8,468 nucleotides of DNA from an uncultured Prosthecobacter sp. (lineage in GTDB: Bacteria > Verrucomicrobiota > Verrucomicrobiia > Verrucomicrobiales > Verrucomicrobiaceae): assembly GCA_947523045.1 (NCBI GenBank), contig CANNUR010000119.1:1-8468 (forward strand), in the 5' to 3' direction. This document shows, piece by piece, positions 5,499-8,468 of the stretch; positions within the stretch are counted from its first letter, which is position 1; each line of letters opens with the position of its first letter. A program made the position numbers and the translations under genes. The notes beneath the pieces were generated by a model, which saw only the letters and a list, made by a program, of their open reading frames with translations, was not told the origin of the DNA and made no database searches.

Positions 5499-8468
5499 TC
5501 ACCAACCCCGTGGTCGATAGCGGGCGTCATCAGACTGGATGACGAATATTTTTTCCGCAGTGCTTAACTCCGAAGGATCCGACGTCGTGAGAAATGCCGG
5601 GATTCCAAGACGCTCAATCAATATGGAAGGCCCTGTGATCGGTGAGTCCTCAGCCGACGGTTCCGTTTCCGAATGAGACAGCCGAGCCCCACCTTCAGGA
5701 GAAGAATCCAAGATCGCCAAAGTCTTGCCGTCTGGCGACACAGCGACCCAATCCGGAAACCTCAACACCTCATTCATTTCCGGCCATGCAAATACGGAAC
5801 CATAAGCGAACAAGCGGTCCAGCACCTCTGGCCAGCGTTGCACGAGTTCAATCTTCATGTACCTTCCTTCGAAGGTCTTGAACGAATTTACGATTCTCCA
5901 CCCCTCGCTCCTTTGATGAACCTCCACCAAATGATCCGAAGCAGAAACCTTGAAGAAATACTCGCCGCTAGGATCCCAACTCGCATCTGTGTAAATTCCC
6001 GACAGGGATGGCAACATTTCACCACTGCGAACATCGCAAACGGCAAGGCTGTTTATATCATTTTGGAAATCATGCGTCTGCTGGAAAACCAGACTGGAGT
6101 CGGGTGAAAACCTCCACCGACTGGCTCCGCCAGTCGATCCATACTCAAAAGGACCCATCTTATCCCCCTTGAGTTCAGAGACCAATCTACCATCTGAAAC
6201 GTTGAAAATACAGGCCGCAATCTTTGATGGATCGCTTGCTGAAACAACTCCACTTACGAGCGCCAATTTTCCATCCGCCGAAAGCGCTCCACCAAACGCG
6301 TGCATCTCTGATATAATGCCTTGAACTTCATTCATCAATCCATTGGAAAAGCGCTGAATCTCCACAGATTGATCGAGATCCCACAGAGTCGCCACACCCG
6401 TCTTGCTGTCGATTTCCAGCAATCGTTCCTTTGAGTCGTTCGCCGACTCCAGAACTTCCCAATGAACCTCGAATATATCACGTGGACCGTTGCGATCTAC
6501 GATTTTTCCCACTCGAGGATCAGCGAAATCGTTGTTCGTCGTTTGCTCGGCTGATTTGCCAACATTTGCCGGAATGAAAATCCTTGAAGGCGAGTCTCCT
6601 TGACTTTCAAAGACAACACCCTCTCTGGAAATGCTATCGAAATCCCAGAGTTCCACATCTCCTTGGAGGGAATATCGATTGGGAACATGCACAACAAACA
6701 CAAATTGATCCATAGTTTCATCTTCCCCAACACTCATAGAGTCAGTGCCGAAAGTGCCCCTTATGGAATTTGCAAGAACGTAAAGCACGGACTGATCTTC
6801 AGAGAACAAAGCGGCATACATTCCACCCCATTGAGCGTTTTGAATTTCGGTGAGTATTTCCCGAGTATCGGTCCTGAAGACACTCAAGATATCGCCTCCG
6901 CGCTGATTCAACGAGTGCCACATGGCGGCGATTGCACCGTCCCGGGAGCGGACAATCGACGTGTGGCCTTTTCGTTCAAAGCAGTCGTAACCCAAGCTGT
7001 GTTCGATCGCCAATGCCTTTTCGTTAAATACGCCTTCTTCATAGACGTCAGCGCCTTTCATTTGCAGCAACAGGCTGACCTTTTCCTTGGCGTCTGTCGT
7101 TTTTAATAATGGATGCTCCAACAGGTCCAGATTCGCGGATCCAAGTCTCAGCGGCGCGGGCCCAGCCAGCGCCGCGAGTGCGCCGTATTCCCAGGATCGA
7201 TCTTCCGGCGCCGTTTTCCACAATGCGGCACGTGCTGCCATCAGATCGGCAGCCTGCCATGATGATATCGCCGTGTTGATGTTGGCAACATAGAGTCTGG
7301 ATTTCGCCAACTTCGCACTTTGTGTGGCTGCGTCCCCGAGTTGCACGGCGATTTGTTTCTGTACATTGGTGCGCCATCCCAAGAAGACCGCAGCAGCCGC
7401 CACCACAGCAAAAACCGCAACAGCGGCTCTCAGGCCCCTGAGCTGCCGCCTAGTACGCTCCCGAGACTGGCGAATCAGCTGCACCTCGGCCGGCTCCAGC
7501 TGGAATAGCCCTACCTGCATCACTCGCTCGGCCTCGGCTAGGCGTGCCTCGGCCAGGAGGTAGCTTTTCTGCCGGCCATGACTTTCCCACAACTCGGCCT
7601 GCTCGTGCAGCCGTTGCCGTGCCAGGAGGTCTCCCCGGTGATCCGCCACCCAGGTACTCAGTCTTCCCCAGTGGCTCAGCAAGGCTTCGTGCGCCAACGT
7701 GACCATGGTGTGACCGGCTTCTTCATCGGATATCAGCAAGTGGGCGGCCTGCATCGCTTCCAGCAAGCTCCCAGCGAAGGCATGACTTTGCTTGAGGGGC
7801 TCCAAGCTGGCGCGCTGCCGGACCACGGTTGCCTTACCCGTCTCCACCCGCACCAAACTCGCAAACACCATCGGGGCGGCTTGCTTGACTTCGTCCGCCA
7901 AGTTGACGAAAAGACCATCCGCCCGCTGAGCAATGGCGCCTTTGAGCCCACCCAGCTTCGCGTAATCCTGCCAGCGGAGCAATTCGCTGAGTCGGCGCTG
8001 CTGCTTCGGGTCCTGTGGGTCCAAAATGGATTCGTAAAGCTCTTGAAGGCAGAACTCCAGCAGTGGCAAAGCATCCGGACTGCTCTCTGCGTCGGCAAGA
8101 ATCTCATCGTCCAGATCCTCATACCTGGCAGGTTCTTTGCCGATGATGACCGGGCCCGTGCGCCGCTGATACCCCAGGCGGGCTGCGAGAGCGGGATAGC
8201 GAATGATCTCTCGCAGCGCCTGTCGATCCGGCGGCGGCAGGATGTAACCGCCATCCTTGCCCACCAATCGCCGCAACTCGGGTGATTCGGCAATGCGCGG
8301 AAAGAATTCGCTGCGCATCGTGGCCACCACCCAGACGCGCCCAGTTTCCATCAAGGCTGCCAGCACGGCAAAAAAAGTCTCCCTCTCTGGGTCGGTCATG
8401 CCAGGCGTGGTGAACACTTCCTCCAACTGGTCCACCTGCACCAGCAGATGGGTTGTCATCTCCTCCAG
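5499..8468 (-). CDS. STAND-type (nSTAND1-like) NTPase with transmembrane helix and C-terminal WD40-like beta-propeller; N-terminus beyond window
   Basis: The frame is open to the window edge (three more codons, L-E-E, precede ATG 8459), so 989 residues are visible and Walker A lies outside. Numbering from that ATG: LLVQVDQLEEVFT (5-17) is the Walker B strand with Asp10; VVATMRSEFF (44-53) is the sensor strand with Arg49; a winged-helix-like region ends in LAHEALLSHWGRL (255-267), a hallmark of WD40-linked STAND NTPases. A helical stalk follows, then a membrane helix at about 343-361, then a linker (RLYVANINTA ... RSWEYGAL, 388-427). From about 435 to the end is an irregular beta-propeller with blade turns SRDGAIA, SEDQSV, SADGKLA, SPDSSLV, DPSGEYF and SPDGKTLA, and only two true W-D pairs (LWDFD, LWDLD). 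Known relatives are ATP-driven oligomerising switches, often conflict sensors with an N-terminal protease, TIR or nuclease effector; any such domain here is off-window. The propeller-coding part is clearly AT-richer than the rest. Confidence 0.88.
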   Translation of the reverse strand: MEEMTTHLLVQVDQLEEVFTTPGMTDPERETFFAVLAALMETGRVWVVATMRSEFFPRIAESPELRRLVGKDGGYILPPPDRQALREIIRYPALAARLGYQRRTGPVIIGKEPARYEDLDDEILADAESSPDALPLLEFCLQELYESILDPQDPKQQRRLSELLRWQDYAKLGGLKGAIAQRADGLFVNLADEVKQAAPMVFASLVRVETGKATVVRQRASLEPLKQSHAFAGSLLEAMQAAHLLISDEEAGHTMVTLAHEALLSHWGRLSTWVADHRGDLLARQRLHEQAELWESHGRQKSYLLAEARLAEAERVMQVGLFQLEPAEVQLIRQSRERTRRQLRGLRAAVAVFAVVAAAAVFLGWRTNVQKQIAVQLGDAATQSAKLAKSRLYVANINTAISSWQAADLMAARAALWKTAPEDRSWEYGALAALAGPAPLRLGSANLDLLEHPLLKTTDAKEKVSLLLQMKGADVYEEGVFNEKALAIEHSLGYDCFERKGHTSIVRSRDGAIAAMWHSLNQRGGDILSVFRTDTREILTEIQNAQWGGMYAALFSEDQSVLYVLANSIRGTFGTDSMSVGEDETMDQFVFVVHVPNRYSLQGDVELWDFDSISREGVVFESQGDSPSRIFIPANVGKSAEQTTNNDFADPRVGKIVDRNGPRDIFEVHWEVLESANDSKERLLEIDSKTGVATLWDLDQSVEIQRFSNGLMNEVQGIISEMHAFGGALSADGKLALVSGVVSASDPSKIAACIFNVSDGRLVSELKGDKMGPFEYGSTGGASRWRFSPDSSLVFQQTHDFQNDINSLAVCDVRSGEMLPSLSGIYTDASWDPSGEYFFKVSASDHLVEVHQRSEGWRIVNSFKTFEGRYMKIELVQRWPEVLDRLFAYGSVFAWPEMNEVLRFPDWVAVSPDGKTLAILDSSPEGGARLSHSETEPSAEDSPITGPSILIERLGIPAFLTTSDPSELSTAEKIFVIQSDDARYRPRGW

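Noticed and set aside
7578..8285. Plus-strand frame of 235 codons opposite the STAND NTPase
   Set aside because: It is antisense to a region with clear Walker B and HEALL motifs on the minus strand; it has no recognisable domain and no convincing start context.
8457..8468. ATG 8459 with a GGAGGAG directly before it as the true start of the STAND gene
   Set aside because: The spacing of the purine run to the ATG is too short, the frame continues upstream without a stop, and a start here would leave the protein beginning at Walker B with no Walker A.

Overview
The window looks like GC-rich chromosomal bacterial DNA. A Verrucomicrobiota or related PVC-group origin is my best guess, at moderate confidence. 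The grounds are the heptamer (ATTTCAG-type) repeats between genes, a beta-CASP exonuclease beside an enolase-superfamily enzyme, and a large NTPase-propeller protein with a Y-x-A-x-x-x-x-A ... W-E-Y linker of the kind common in that group. No rRNA, tRNA, CRISPR array, insertion sequence or phage gene is visible.

Layout. Two genes lie on the plus strand at the left: the C-terminal two thirds of a beta-CASP metallo-beta-lactamase-fold RNA exonuclease (ends at 929) and a complete MLE-type enolase-superfamily enzyme (1077-2468). A 147 bp gap between them carries two inverted arrays of a degenerate 7-mer. From 2488 to the right edge every gene is on the minus strand. In transcriptional order, right to left, these are: a giant STAND-type NTPase with a membrane helix and an irregular beta-propeller (5499 to beyond 8468, N-terminus missing); a multi-pass membrane protein ending in a serine alpha/beta-hydrolase domain (3365-5350); a 72-residue protein of unknown function (2958-3176); and a MNT-type nucleotidyltransferase (2488-2997) that overlaps the 72-residue gene by 40 bp.

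Interpretation. The boundary near 2470-2490, where convergent genes end 19 bp apart, separates ordinary cell genes from a minus-strand block that looks accessory. I propose the STAND NTPase-propeller gene and the membrane hydrolase as a candidate two-gene conflict (anti-phage or abortive-infection) module. The propeller would sense, the STAND ATPase would switch, and the membrane-embedded lipase-like protein, whose middle resembles SLATT-type two-helix effector domains, would act on the envelope. The small-protein/nucleotidyltransferase pair has the organisation of a toxin-antitoxin-like unit and may be an independent element beside it. The domain calls come from motifs read by eye. The functional link between the genes is inference from order and strand.
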